Below are positions 51,101-64,000 of a stretch of 64,000 nt of DNA, one piece after another. The notes under the pieces are model-generated. The model saw nothing but the letters and a program-made list of their open reading frames with translations. It was not told the DNA's origin and searched no databases. This stretch comes from Vigna angularis (lineage: Eukaryota > Streptophyta > Magnoliopsida > Fabales > Fabaceae), in the NCBI RefSeq assembly GCF_016808095.1, contig NC_068976.1:17261663-17325662 (forward strand). Direction: 5' to 3'. The stretch's first letter is position 1. Each line of letters opens with the position of its first letter. The translations under genes and the position numbers were made by a program.

Positions 51101-53344
51101 AAAGAAAAATAATAATGAAAACCTTCGAGCAACAGGACGCCTCATAAGTACTTTTGGTGCATATTTCTTCTGTTTCTTAAGTCTATATTTCTCCTGCAAA
51201 AATGGCACAAGATTTACTTCAGTACCATTCCTAAAATAAAATATATACACAGACAACTTGGTCCCAAAGAGATAATACTATGATATTTTGGTCTCCAAAG
51301 GTTTACAAAGTAGTCCTCCAAACAAAGTTGCGACATGTTCAACCTACCGTTATTTGGTTATTGCTTATTTGCAAACCTTAACAGAGGAACTGAAGAAAAA
51401 TACTAAACCAACATATATAATGCTATTTGTCTTAAGAATGCTCACATGGAATGACATTCCAATCTACAACCATATTGGGTCCTGAAATCAGTTGTTGCAG
51501 TACCTTAAAAGAATTTTTTTGATGGCTTAAATTATCGAATCCAGTTGTTTTTGTTCAATGAAAAAAAAAAAACTGTTCGAGAATTTACAAAAAGATTTTC
51601 GTATATTTACTCCATAGTAAACCATAAAAGCTTCATAAGTCAAAATACCTGTGAGAATGATGTTTTCTTTTCAAATGTCGCACTATTGGCAATGAGAGCT
51701 TCAATTATTTCATTACCTCTAGCACCCTGCCTACATAAAAGATACAGGATACCTTTTGACCATCAAATCCCACAAGATTGGCAAAGAAATAATATATTGA
51801 GAGGTCATTTCAGAAAAGCAACTTGAATTAAAGAAAAATGAAAGTATTTAAACTGAAACCACACTCACATTACAAGTCAAATTAAAGTCACAGAACCAAA
51901 ATTCGCTTAATCCCGAAAAGCTATTACCAAGAACAGAAATTCAACCACGAGAAGTATGAACTCACCTTCTCATGGCTTCTATATCTTCACCAGTCAGACT
52001 TTGTGCAGTATTATTGTCAACCAAAGCACGATTGTCCCTTGACTCAACATTCACTGCACCATCTCTTACTTCATCAGCACTGTTAACATTAACTTTGTCC
52101 CTCAACTCATCATTCCCTTGACCATCTCCTATTTCCTCAGCATTATTAACATTAACTGAAGTGCAAATAGAGAGAACCCACCCATGTTAGAGGAAGAGAA
52201 AACAATGGTAGAGTGCAGAAAAGTGCATCATTAACCATAAAGAATAAAATACACAAAAATAATCACAGATAACCTTAATCACTCACACTCAAATGACAGA
52301 AATAAACATACAACGGAACAATGGTAGTTTTTCTTTATGAAGAGGCAAAAAAACTATTGAAATTAGACCTGAGCACAAGGTGTTAAAACTGAACAATTAA
52401 AGTGTTACAAGAACGAGAAAAAGCTTGAGACAATGCAAAACATGGCACATTCACCCTTACATTTCATCCTTAAACTAATCCACCCGTAAAGGTATTTAAA
52501 CTAATTTAAAAAACCATAACAACTCATCCCATATGAGGCCCTGTCCATACGTATTTGCTTGTACTAAGTGTACTGATACAGTTGCAGTAACCATTCCAAA
52601 CATCTCAAACACCTTGTACCTTTTCCACCTCCACCCACATGTCTTTACCGTCAAACCACGTCCCTATAATACCGTGGCACCAAAGCTAGCTAATACGTGG
52701 CAGCTACTTAAAAAATGGTCACCGCCAAACATACATCCCATATGAACACAAGTACAAACTACAGCCTATAAAACAGAACAAAGCAATAACAAAACACAAT
52801 CTAAAAATGGCAAATGAAAAATAAAGAAAACTATCTATAAACCGTAATGTAATTTTAAACTATCATCAACTAATCACAAATTGCCAAGCAAGACATTACC
52901 GCCTTGTTGATACTAAAAATAGTTCACTTTACATTACATAATCAGAAGTAAATGCACAGCCATAACAAATAACACTTTACACTCAAAATGGGAATGGCCA
53001 AAAGTAAGTAAATGAAAAGGAACAAGAAAGAACCTTGTGCGGGAGAAAGACAAGGCCCATCGGAAGAGGTATCCACTTGAAAAACGGTACCAAAGGCACG
53101 ACCAATTAAAGGTTGCAGAGAACAGTTTTTATTCCCAATTTTCAATTTCCTGGATCACCAATTTTACTAGTATTTAGAAACCAATGAATAATATTAAACA
53201 CACAAAAAAAAAAGAAAAAAAGGAGAAAACTAACGCTGCCGGAGAGAGACGAGCGAAAACCAGACGGTCTCCGTCGTTGATATCAAGCAAGACGCTGCAA
53301 CCTTCCCAAGTGACTCTGCCATTGTTACTGTTACCTTCCCTCAT
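48185..53344 (-). CDS. TRM6: tRNA (adenine-58-N1)-methyltransferase non-catalytic subunit TRM6
   Basis: TRM6 (Gcd10 in yeast) pairs with catalytic TRM61 to bind tRNA and make m1A58 in the nucleus. Thirteen minus-strand exons join in frame to 466 aa: 53344-53235, 53149-53034, 52155-51966, 51730-51649, 51193-51123, 50719-50678, 50306-50182, 49944-49851, 49319-49223, 49148-48979, 48905-48800, 48534-48448 and 48295-48185. Landmarks are LLDINDGDRLVFARLSP, LKIGNKNCSLQPLIGRAFGT, the motif EDIEAMRRQGARGNEIIEAL, EKYRLKKQKKYAPKVLMRRP, DILVVDMIGGLLTGAVAERL, GFVCNSYFGQAPCSMDIVRI and, near the end, VGLQISEPWLREYQVLPSRT and MSAFGGYILSGTK. Exon 3 encodes an acidic insert made of two similar 21-residue blocks. 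It is a Rossmann-like domain without a SAM site, as expected for this subunit. Confidence 0.95.
52015..52155 (-). repeat. In-frame 63-bp tandem duplication in TRM6 exon 3
   Basis: Two consecutive blocks both start VNVN and end (L/S)RD(K/N): one runs VNVNNAEEIGDG to ELRDK, the next VNVNSADEVRDG to ESRDN. At DNA level both begin GTTAATGTTAA. Confidence 0.8.
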
Positions 53345-55923
53345 CTTCTTCACAATTTTATTTATACGAATAAACTCCTAAATTGAGTGTTTCACGATGA
53401 AATTCAGTCGCACAGAGAGAGAAAGATCTAATAATATGATTCAACAACTATCTATACGTGTTCGTTGATCGTGCAGCCATTTTACTGTTTTAGTGCTAAG
53501 CGGTTTGTGTTGCGTCACAAGCATAACATAAACCCCCTTGTCACTGAAACTAGGGTACTATTAGAATTAGAATTAGGTTTTACAAAAGCAACTACTAACC
53601 GTTGCGTTTTATGTCATGAACTTGGGTTGGGTCTTCTCTTTCCAGTATGTTGGGCTTTTTAACTTCTGCACCAACTTTTTTAACGACGAGTTGTTATATT
53701 TTGAAGGCTTTTTTGTTTCTGTACCTCCGTAATTCTTTTCGGTTCCCCGTTTTGAATTTTTTTCAAAATAAGTTATCTACAACTTTTGGAATATGATTTT
53801 CATAATAAATTTTTCAAAATAAATTTTCTGAAACAATTTTTATAATAAAGTTTTCAAAACACATTAAATATATTCTGAAATAAGTATTTAAGAACTGAAA
53901 CTTTAGAACAAAATTTTCAAACACATATAACATTTTTCAAAAAACAAAATTTCAAAACATATAAAATATATTTTTCAAAATAAACTTTTTGAAACACGTA
54001 AAATTGTTTTTGGAAATAATTTTTTGACAGTGGTGCATCAATGACACGATGACATAAATAATTTTTTCATAATAATAAAATATTCATTGTTCTAGTTGAA
54101 AAATATCGTTCTTATAATATGAAAGTCTAAATGGAAAATTTCTATGTTTTTATAGGAAATATTACAATTTTTTAAAATCTTAACTCAAACATTTTTTTTT
54201 TCTAATTAAAAAAGTTACATTTAAAATTACATTAATTTATATTTATTTTTAAAATTTGATTATGAACTTGGATTAAGATTAATCAATTATTATCTAATTA
54301 AAATCAATTAAATTTTTTTTAGCTTTACAAATATATTAAAATACACACTAACACTAATGTTTTCGTAAAGCCTTAGTAGAATATTATTTTTCACTCACGG
54401 TTTCCTTAAGTGACAATACTATAAAATCAACTTGTTGATAATTATTTATTACGGTAATTGTCGATTTCCAAAGACTAACCAATATGCCAAAAACTCTATT
54501 AAAAATAAACTCATTATAAAAAAAACATTGCAAAATAAATTCATCAATTGAAATAGACTAACCAATAGTTGTTGCAAGACAATTAATAAGTAATTAACTT
54601 ATAAGTAATAATGGATAAGTTTTCAACAGTCTGATGGTTGGGAATCCAAGTGTGAATGGAAGTTTCACATTGAATAGAATTGAGAAAGTAAAGTCGTATA
54701 TAAAGGTGAAAGGCCTATTAAACCATTGTCTTCAGGTTTTTGGTAAGGAGTAGTGTCGATCCCTTATATAGTTTACTCAGATGTTATTGGTTTGTGTGTA
54801 AATCACGCGAATCTCCTCTTTGATAGACCCAACAGTGACCTCATTATTGATAGTTGTTAAATTTAAAGCTTGTAAGAGTGAATAATTCAAACTATAGTAT
54901 CTTATATTTACATAAATAAAATACATTTAAATATCAATAAACATAAGAAATCACGGAACATGTAAAGGAAACTCTTATCACAAAGTCAAAAGTAACAAAA
55001 AAAAATTTATAAATGATTTCTTTGTTACAATCTTATCTTATAATTTTTCATACTTTGTGAATTTTTTACGTAAACTTTCTATGAAAATTATTAAGAAATT
55101 AATATTTTTTATTTTTGTGCGTAAATTTTGTAGAGTCTCACAAAATACCTATCAATTGTTTTTTTACGAAATATAGAAAATTCTAAAAGTATGAAAAGTA
55201 TATAAATCATAATTTTAATAAAATAATAACAATGGTTGATATTAATGTTACGGGTAACATAAGAGGGCATCACGTCTTCACAATAGTAAGAAATCTTTTA
55301 AATTTGATTAAAAACGTACTTAAGACTAATCAATTATTATCTAAATTAATATTGTGTAAAACATTTTGCAAAATATTTTATCTCAGCACTTGTTATTAAA
55401 TTTTTGTTTTTAATTTTAAAATTGATTTTACTTTGAGTATAATTATTCCTTAAATACAGAAAAAAAATATTTATATTTTAAATAGAGCTTATGATAATTA
55501 TTTAACGCAAATTAGTCCTTCTATTTTCAATTATTTTAAAAAATTAATCATTTTAATCTTTTTAAATAAGTATTTTCCCGATTTGACAAAACTATGTTTG
55601 ATTTTACAAATAGACATTTTAGAAGTTTATCATTGGAAATCGTTAACTTTCATGACAATTTTTTTATATTACATTTCGAATATTATTCAATTAATCAATA
55701 CTATTGAGTTCTAAAGGAATGAAAACATATCACTTCATCCAGTTTCAAATTGGACATTAATTAATCCTAAACCAATTTCTTGATCTTTGAATGATTAGGT
55801 AATTGAATTAACAATTAAATAAAAATTCATACCATGATAAGATAGGTGACCCATATATGCTTTGTCGGGTAGATGATGTCTTTTCATTTTAGTCGTTAAA
55901 TTATCACTATTTATTATTATCAC

Positions 55924-56015
<92 letters not shown>

Positions 56016-58234
56016 GTTGTTGTTGTTATTATTTTAATATATTTTGTGTTAAAAAATAGGGTTTGGATCGGTGATGTGTAGTTTATATGTTTTCTTTATG
56101 ATCATTCTTCTAATTGAATGGTTGGCCAAATCTATGTCTCACCTAATAATAATACTAATTTTATGTGACTTGTCCCCATTTACTTAATATTCAAATTGAT
56201 TTCTCAGCCTTTTCTGCATTGTACGTTGAATCTCACAGAAACTCATGGAATATGACATATGCAATAAGACCAACTCCATGTTTAGTAAAATTATTTCATA
56301 TTTAATTTAGAGCAGTGTTGTATGAACCTTTTATTGAGATAGCAAGAGTTTTTATTGTTCTTTTATGTAAGTAGAGAATTTTTAAAAAATAGTTATATTA
56401 AAATGTCTACAAATCAAATTATATATAAATTAAATTTCAATATATGGAAAAAGCATTCATAAAAGAATTGTCTAAATAAATATATGTTTTAGTGGACATT
56501 GTATTCTTAGAGAAAAAGAAAATTAGGGAATGAGATTGGAAGGTGCAAATTAGCATATGTTTTTTTGGCTCATATGCTTTTAACTTTTGCTTCCTTTTGG
56601 AATCTTATGATCGTTTCTTGTTAGCAAAATTAAAAAATAAAAATACCCAATCCACACTTTTTCAAACCAAATCTCACAAGTTGCTTCATTTCATTGTTCT
56701 CTTTCTCGGATCTATTTGACACTATTCTAATTGCTTTATTCTCACGTTGACGAACTTTCCAAAAGGAAAAGAATCACTAATGTTTTCTTTTATGTCTATG
56801 TTTAACGAAAAAAGTTGAACAATGAATGAAAACTTCAACTTTAATCGAAAATTCTAATTATAATTCACTTGTTACATTATTAAATAAATGTAAATATACA
56901 TAAAATGTACTTTTTTTTATCAGTTTTTACATAATATTTTTTATTTATTTTATAGACAAAAAATGTTTTTTTATGTTATTACATATAGAATATATTTAAA
57001 ATAAGATATCAAAAAAAACAAAAGAAATATACTATAATGTTAGAAATTGAGTTTTAAATAAATAATACAGCATTATAAGAGATAACATATGAAAAAATGA
57101 CACATTTTTATTAAAAAAACAAGGTTTGAAAACAAAAGTAATAATTAATTATCAATTTAACTGATTCTAGCGTGGACCGCGCAAAACAAGGAAAATAGTA
57201 ATATATTGACAGCTAATATTATTTATATAATCTATTAACAACCATTTATTTATTTACTTAACAAAATATTGTTAATTATTTCAAATAGTATTATTATGAA
57301 GAATTATTATTTGGTGTTGTGAGAGCATGATTTTTCTTAAAAGGAAAATACTACACATCAAACATCTAAATTAACCAACACAGGTTTTTCTAGATTAATA
57401 TGTAATATTAAGTTTTGCATTTAGCCATAAATTATTACGCATAATTAAATGATTATTTTGCAATTATCAATTTAAATATTATACCTAAAATTGTTTCTAA
57501 TTGGTTGATAATGTAATATGTTATTTTGACGGATATGATGTATTAAAATTAACTCATGAACAATCGAGATAAGTTTGTGTAAGAAGTAGTTTTATTTATG
57601 TTTTGATCATATAAACTTGGAAGCAATTGAAAAGCACACGAGCTATTTAAAAGAAAAATAATACTTTCATACACTAAATTTTTACATTTGAAATTACCTT
57701 TTCTTATTTATTTATTTTAAATACAAAAATTTAATTTTTTTAAGACTATTTTACCGTCTTAAATAAATATAAAAGAATGTCATCTATCATTATTTTATTT
57801 AAAATGCACAGTTGGAAGTTACAAAAAATGTTGGCGTACGTGGATATATGCAATGCAACAAGTGATAGTTTATGTTCCATTGATGGCATCATTCTCACGA
57901 ACTACACATCCTGGTCAAGTGCCTATTTCTGCGCCACCTTTCCATTCACCACATCTTTTCAAAGGTTCCTCTTCTCATAACAATTAATTCTTATTTAACA
58001 AAACTACCTTGCCTTTTTCAACCATTTCCTATATCTTAAATTATTTTTTCCAGGATGGAACACGATTAGGACATATACTTGTTCCACTAATAAGGTTTCC
58101 AAAAACATTTATATTGGTACAAATAAAATCGCATATAAGATAAAATAAAAAATGACGTGGATTTATATATACATAAAATATCCAAAAAGAGTGATAAAAA
58201 AGTAAATTCAATTTATTTCTATTTATTTTTCTTA

Positions 58235-58277
<43 letters not shown>

Positions 58278-59040
58278 AAAGCTGTATAAATTAGTTTCAA
58301 GGAAAATATCTTAATTTATTGGTAATTAATTATTGTAAACAAAAAATTAAAGACCATTTATTATCGGATTTTTTCTATTCACATGTATACAACTACATCT
58401 ACAAACTATACATATATGCGAATGTTCAAACATACAATTGAAAACCCTCCAACACAGTTAACACCTTGGTTTTTTCCTCACCGTCGAAGCACAGGTAGGC
58501 CACACCTTCCCAGTTATAGGGGTGCTCACATGGCCATTTAAAAAAGCATCAAATATTAATTACCATTTCCTATCTTTCAATTTTTTTATTCATTTGAAGA
58601 CATTCAATCGCACTTTCACGTTCAAATAAAATCAAACCCCAACTTCTAGCTGAGAAATTCAAATCTCCCATCACTTGTACCATAAATTTTTAGTTGAAGG
58701 ACAAGCACCCCACCACCCTCTGTTAAAAACTTTAAAGTGGAGAGAGAATATATATAATATATATATATATATATACATATATATACATATATATATGAAT
58801 GAAGGAAGAGGAAGCAACAAATATACTAGTATTCGAACACGTCCAAAATCTTAGTGTTACATTTATTTATTACATTCCCAATAGTGTACCAGAGGTAAGT
58901 GCATTTTAATTTCACGCGTTTGTAGGTCCAAAGCAGTGAAACTAATAACTATATTATAAAAAATAAAAAAATTAAATTGTGATACAAATACTACTACTCC
59001 ATTATATGTTATAACATGAGGGAATAAATAAATAAATAAA
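53345..59040. other. AT-rich intergenic spacer
   Basis: The short TRM6 upstream region, degenerate TTTTCAAAA-type repeats (53770-54010), the ATT microsatellite listed separately, and TA tracts at about 58241-58272 and 58747-58798. The 67-codon frame at 57777-57980 is in a less AT-rich patch but matches nothing I know. Confidence 0.55.
55909..56031. repeat. (ATT)n microsatellite
   Basis: About 120 bp of TTA/ATT repeats, interrupted once by AATATT, ending in four GTT units. Confidence 0.97.
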
Positions 59041-59234
59041 TAAAGCATGAGTGGGTGTCCCACCACACACAGCACCTTCTGCATCCTTCTTTATTACTCA
59101 TCTGTGAGATCTTCTATTCTGCTGTCTCTCATTTACACAGAAAAAATAAAAATCAAAACTTGTTCAAAAGACAACCTTTTTCATTGTATGAAACACAGAG
59201 AGAATTACCCTTTTGCTTCTCAAGGCTCTCTTTC

Positions 59235-61992
59235 ATGGCTCTCTTAACTTCCTTGCCTGAGCACTCCACCACCCCAAAACGCCATAAACGAAAACCACAG
59301 CAACAGCAACAACAGCAGAAACAGAAACAGAAGCAGAAAGCAGCTTCTTCATGGGATCAAATCAAGAACCTTTTAACCTGCAAACAGATGGAAGGATCGA
59401 GGGTTCATGACCCTTCAAAAGGGTACTCAAAGATAGGGTCTTCTTGCAGCTCCATATGCAGCTTCAGAGACGTTGTTCATGGGAACACACGTGTGGTGCA
59501 TAGGTCTGATAACTCTTCGCCGGAGAGTAGCTCTCTGGGTCAGGAAACCGGTTTACTCACCAGGAAACCGGTGACCGCTTCTACCCGCTCCACAGCCGCA
59601 AAATCAAACGCTGGAACAACCTACACGTCGTCATCATCTTCCAGGGGAATGCAGTTCAGAAAGCTATCTGGCTGTTATGAATGTCACATGATCATTGACC
59701 CTAGCAGGTACTACTACTATACACAAACACTTCAAATTAATTGCTTTAATTTCTCCTGAATTGATTAATTTATATATTTATCTTTTTTATAGTAAAAATT
59801 CAAACATTTTATTTAATGAAAATGGCTTTGAAAATGTTATAATTCAGGTTACCAGTTGCAAGAAGCACTGTGTGTGCTTGCTCTCACTGTGGTGAGGTCT
59901 TCCCTAAAATGGAGAGTCTGGAGCTTCATCAAGCTGTTCGTCATGCCGGTATTTTTAATATCTCTCTCTTTTTTTTTTTTTTTTCAGAAGAATATGCATG
60001 CATCATATTTTAATTCCATTTTGTAATGTGATTTAATTTCAGAAAAATATTAATTCCTTCCTTTAATGCCATTTAATTATTCATTTATTCGTTCTTGAGT
60101 GCTAGTATACTAATACAGGTTAACGTTTTACATCTTTAATCCTCAAAGAGAAACACAGTAACAGAGGTCTTCTAACATTAACTCGAATAATAATTTTTTT
60201 TTTCATGATATTAAAAAATGCTGTACTTCATCTGTTTTTTTTATTTATTTTCTAAGTGTGACTTTTTAGTTTAATTTTCTTTTCAAATTCAAGATAATGT
60301 TAATTATTTTGTCGTTATTTATTACATTTTTTTTTCACTTAATCTGATTTCGACCTGGCAGTCTTAAACTACACTTAAAAGTCAATTATAAAACGAATTT
60401 AATGTTCTTTAATTAATTCATTTAAGTGCATCCATTGACTTTATTTCTTTTACGAAGATATAACTAGGTTTGTTTTCAATGACTGTAACAATTCATTAGG
60501 GTACTATAATAAGATTTTTATTCTGGTTATCACTAATTAATATCATGAATGTTTCACTTTACTGAGGAAAAAGAAGAAAAAAAAAACTTTACACCAATGT
60601 GGAACATTGTTTGAAGCATTATAACAATTCTGTCTCTGTCAAAGTTAATTGATTGAACTGCCTTGTGCTTGAGGGAACGTGTTTGTGGGGTTACAAAGTA
60701 AAAGTCAGCTTCGAAATCCGAAACATGGACTCCATCCATGCATTCGAACCTTTTATCCGATAATTTTGCTCTTCATGGTTACTTCTGTCGCAATCAACCC
60801 TAACACTGTTCTTTAGGATTGGATTTATCTTAACATGTTTGAAAACTTTATTATCATAATTTTTTGAAAAAACCAAATGGTAGAAATTCCAATATAGTTT
60901 ATTAGATAAAAATAAAAAATAAAATATTATATAAAATTAAAAGATCCATTAATTTATTATCTCCGTTAAACTTCTTTCTATACATCCATCATCACTATCA
61001 CTAGGAAATCTCCTCTTCGATACATCTATCACTGAATAAATTTAACATTCAGAAAATGCACCCACCAAAATTTCAGTGCATTAGTTTGTGGGGGCAAAAC
61101 ATCCTCGATAGCTTGTTGTGTAGGAGAATTCGTACGAGATCACAGCTGTCTGCTGCAAAGGAAGATAAATGATCTGCTTCCGCAACGCGCCACCTCTTTA
61201 TTGGTCCACACAGCACCACCCACCAAAAATAACAAAAAATTGACAATTGCGAATTTTCAATTAACTATGACTTGTTTAATTATAGTATTTATATTCTATT
61301 TCTACATTGAATAATAATATTAATTGTGTGTTTGGGGAACAGTTTCGGAGCTGGGTCCGGAAGATTCGGGAAGGAACATAGTGGAAATAATATTCAAATC
61401 GAGCTGGTTGAAGAAGGATAATCCCATATGCAAGATCGAACGGATACTAAAAGTGCACAATACTCAACGCACCATCCAACGGTTCGAGGAGTGCAGGGAC
61501 ACGGTTAAGAACCGTGCGCTGGGCAGCACCAAGAAAAACCCCAGGTGCGCAGCCGACGGCAACGAACTCTTGCGGTTCCACTGCACCACCTTAACGTGCG
61601 CACTTGGCGCACGTGGGTCATCCTCGCTGTGCGCCTCCGTACCCGGCTGTGGTGTCTGTACAATCATCAGGCACGGTTTCCAAGGCGGCGGCGGCGAACA
61701 CGCGAAGGGCAAGGGCGTGAGGACCACCGCAAGCAGCGGTAGGGCACACGACTCCGTCGTGTGCGGCGACGGCACGCGGAGGGCCATGCTGGTGTGCCGG
61801 GTGATTGCGGGGCGCGTGAAGCGCGTGGCGGAGGACACGCCGCCGTCGGAGGAGGAACACGTGTCGGTTGCTTCCTATGATTCTGTAGCCGGGTACGCTG
61901 GAATCTACTCGAATCTCGAGGAGTTGGTTGTTTTCAATCCAAAGGCTATTCTTCCTTGTTTCGTGGTTATTTACAAAGTGCCTTCGTGTTAA
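59235..61992 (+). CDS. C2H2-type zinc finger protein with PARP-like C-terminal domain
   Basis: Three exons, 59235-59707, 59848-59948 and 61343-61992, give 407 aa. The N-terminal part is low-complexity with a Gln/Lys-rich run (about 20-37). A first Cys pair sits in GCYECHMIIDPSR. A canonical finger follows at about 171-192: C-x2-C-x12-H-x4-H in CSHCGEVFPKMESLELHQAV then RH. The last exon encodes about 215 residues with IIFKSSWLKK, IERILKVHNTQRTIQRFEEC, GCGVCTIIRHGF, RAMLVCRVIAGR and ELVVFNPKAILPCFVVIYKV. That order resembles a poly(ADP-ribose) polymerase catalytic fold. The plant family (At1g75710, At4g27240 and relatives, by recall) is uncharacterised biochemically as far as I know. An in-frame ATG 60 codons upstream (59055) exists, but the extension looks like a leader. 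Exon 3 is unusually GC-rich compared with its surroundings. Confidence 0.92.
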
Positions 61993-64000
61993 GGAAACAC
62001 AAAAAAAAAAAAAATGTTTCTATGATCGTAGCAGTACTGTATATTTAAATTTCTCCTTCAATTTCACAACTCTACCAAATAACAATGAATAAGTTACTAG
62101 TTATTGGTAATTGTATAGTTCAGTTACAAGTTGATAACTAGTAATTTATTGATCGTTAATTATATGGGGTTGTGGAATAGTGAAAATGTAAAGAACATCA
62201 TGGTAACTGAATCATGGTTCTTGAGTTATGGAATTAGAATGTTGTAATGTACTTTCTGCTATTTCTGCTATTTCTGCCATGCACACGCATGACCATCTAA
62301 TTATGGTGGAAGGTGGATGTGGAACCCAGTTTGATGTAGTTACTTTTTCTTGCCATGAGTTTTCTAAGTTTATATATTCTCACATGATCTTGTGCTAATG
62401 CAGAATGTTGTTTTCTATACGCAACACTTCATTAAGAATGTATGAGTTTATGGAACAATATTAGCATTTGAGGACATTTAGTGCTTTGATTAAATTAGTA
62501 ATGTGATTATGTTATGTCAATGTGTTAAGTTAAATCTATGGTCAGGAGTAATTAGATGAAGAAATGGAGGATTAATGTGAGGGAGACAATGCATATAAAG
62601 CATTAAAACATTGTTCTCTTAGCAGGACCAGTAATAATTAGGAAGTCCACGCTTTTATTTTTTTTTCAGTTTTCTACCTATAAACAAGAGCAAAATGTCT
62701 TTCCCCAAAATAAAATGATGAGCATTGGTAACGATGCAATTACAAAATGTTACTTCCTAAGTTTTCAAAGGAGTGAAATTTGAATCTCAACTCTCTAAAA
62801 TCACATGGTAAGTGATTTGTTTCTCATTTTCATACCCATCAAGTAAATATTATTTAAACAATATTTAGAATTACAAATTTATTTTTCATTCATATACCAA
62901 ATGAAAAAATTAAATTTAATCATTTAAAGTTAGAACGAAACGAACTTACTTTTTATCTACCAAATTTAAAATTGAATTTGTTTGCATTTATAATTTTAAC
63001 AAAAATTGTTAAATTAATCATTTTGTCCCAAACAGGTTAAATTTGATTAAAGAATAATATTTTTATACCTTATTTCGTATTTATTTACCTTTATAACATT
63101 TGGGTATAACACCGACAAAGGGCCGATTTTTTAAAAATTATAGAAATTAAAAAAAAAACTTAAAATATATTAAAATAATAAGACGTGGTCTTTCTTTGTC
63201 AACTTTGTTCATTATCACCATAAACTTTTATTTTTGTCGTGGTTGCAAGAATTTCTTCTTGGAAGCCGAGAATCTTTTATGAATTATTTGAAGGATTAGT
63301 AGCATGATTTAAGAATTGAATGAGACACAATGATGATGATGGTCAACAAATCAAGGAGGTAGAATTGTTGTATTAAGCACAATAATTGAAAGAATAAGAA
63401 AAGGAAAAAATGAGAAGAGGAGCAGGTTGGGTCGTGATCTGTTTGGGTTGTCCTTCTCTCAGCAACACTTTACTGAGCAAAGCATAATGAAGAACACTGC
63501 TTTTTCTATTCCTTTTTTGTTCCTTTTTGAAGGCATCTATTAGGGTTGGTTCATTGGAGAACAACACAAGATGATAATGATGGTGATAATTGCAGACACA
63601 TGCACCAGCACATGGATATTTATACTGTTTTTTTCTCTCTGTCTTGTGTGATTGTATTTTGGGACAAGCCATGCATTACGAACACAGTACTATCCCACCG
63701 AATCTAACATCCCACAAGGTCTTGCTAGAGGAGTAAGTAATATGCATCATTTTGTTGCTTCCATTTTCTTAATCATTAATTAAGAACTAGGTTTAAAGTT
63801 GTACTGCTTTTCCACACCAAAAACGACAAATTTAGGGTTTTTGGGTTTCTTATTCTTACCACTTATAATCATTCTCAAAAGCTATAGCCTCTTTAGAGAA
63901 AAATTGGATTTTACTCTCTAAATTTGTAATCCCATTTAAAAAAAACTTTGTATTATAAATATAATTAATCATCTTTCAATACTTTCCGAATTACAGAACT
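61993..64000. other. 3'UTR of the zinc finger gene and spacer
   Basis: The zinc finger 3'UTR, then AT-rich sequence. A less AT-rich patch at 63230-63720 has a 99-codon minus-strand frame (63672-63373) without recognisable domains. No gene is assigned. Confidence 0.5.

Noticed and set aside
57777..57980. 67-codon plus-strand frame in the large spacer
   Set aside because: Short, no family resemblance and no supporting splice or promoter context.
61464..61860. Long minus-strand frames opposite the last zinc finger exon
   Set aside because: They arise from the GC-rich coding exon on the plus strand, which has the clear domain content.
63373..63672. 99-codon minus-strand frame near the right edge
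   Set aside because: It has no recognisable domain, signal peptide or splice context. It may be chance in a less AT-rich patch.

Overview
This is nuclear DNA from a flowering plant, most likely a phaseoloid legume. The genes have short exons with GT-AG introns inside very AT-rich, repeat-filled DNA. Several repeats look like families I associate with legumes: a MITE with TTAAATATGTTTTTA-type ends, and a repeat ending near ATCGATGTGTGACTTCTAAT. The genus call is inference. By recall, four genes follow the gene order of one Arabidopsis chromosome 1 stretch: XRN3 (At1g75660), LQY1 (At1g75690), HVA22G (At1g75700) and a C2H2 protein (At1g75710).

Layout. 1-8.5 kb (+): the 3' two thirds of a nuclear 5'-3' exoribonuclease gene (XRN3-like), with a pair of LTR-like repeats in one intron. 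8.5-15.1 kb: AT-rich spacer with dispersed repeats. 15.1-17.6 kb (-): a complete LOG cytokinin-activating enzyme gene. 17.6-24.7 kb: spacer with long TA tracts and an inverted-repeat element that ends beside the next promoter. 24.8-26.7 kb (+): a complete eEF1B beta/delta gene with one GC-AG intron and a stop codon split by an intron. 28.7-30.7 kb (+): a Myb/SANT-like gene whose promoter, leader and first intron duplicate those of the HVA22 gene at 39.4 kb. 31.87-32.97 kb: a TIR transposon (Pack-MULE type) carrying the 3' end of a PPR gene. 33.9-36.2 kb (-): LQY1. 39.4-42.3 kb (+): an HVA22/REEP gene with a coding minisatellite. 46.9-47.7 kb: plastid-derived DNA with a decayed trnD. 48.2-53.3 kb (-): the tRNA m1A58 methyltransferase subunit TRM6. 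53.4-59.2 kb: spacer. 59.2-62.0 kb (+): a C2H2 protein with a PARP-like C-terminal domain. 62-64 kb: spacer with nothing firmly assignable.

The genes are ordinary, independently transcribed plant genes (RNA decay, cytokinin activation, translation, PSII repair, ER shaping, tRNA modification). They do not form a pathway. The interest lies in how the DNA was rearranged: promoter duplication onto an unrelated gene, gene-fragment capture by a transposon, and organelle DNA insertion. All exon sums quoted are whole numbers of codons, which supports the gene models. I saw no novel multi-gene system.
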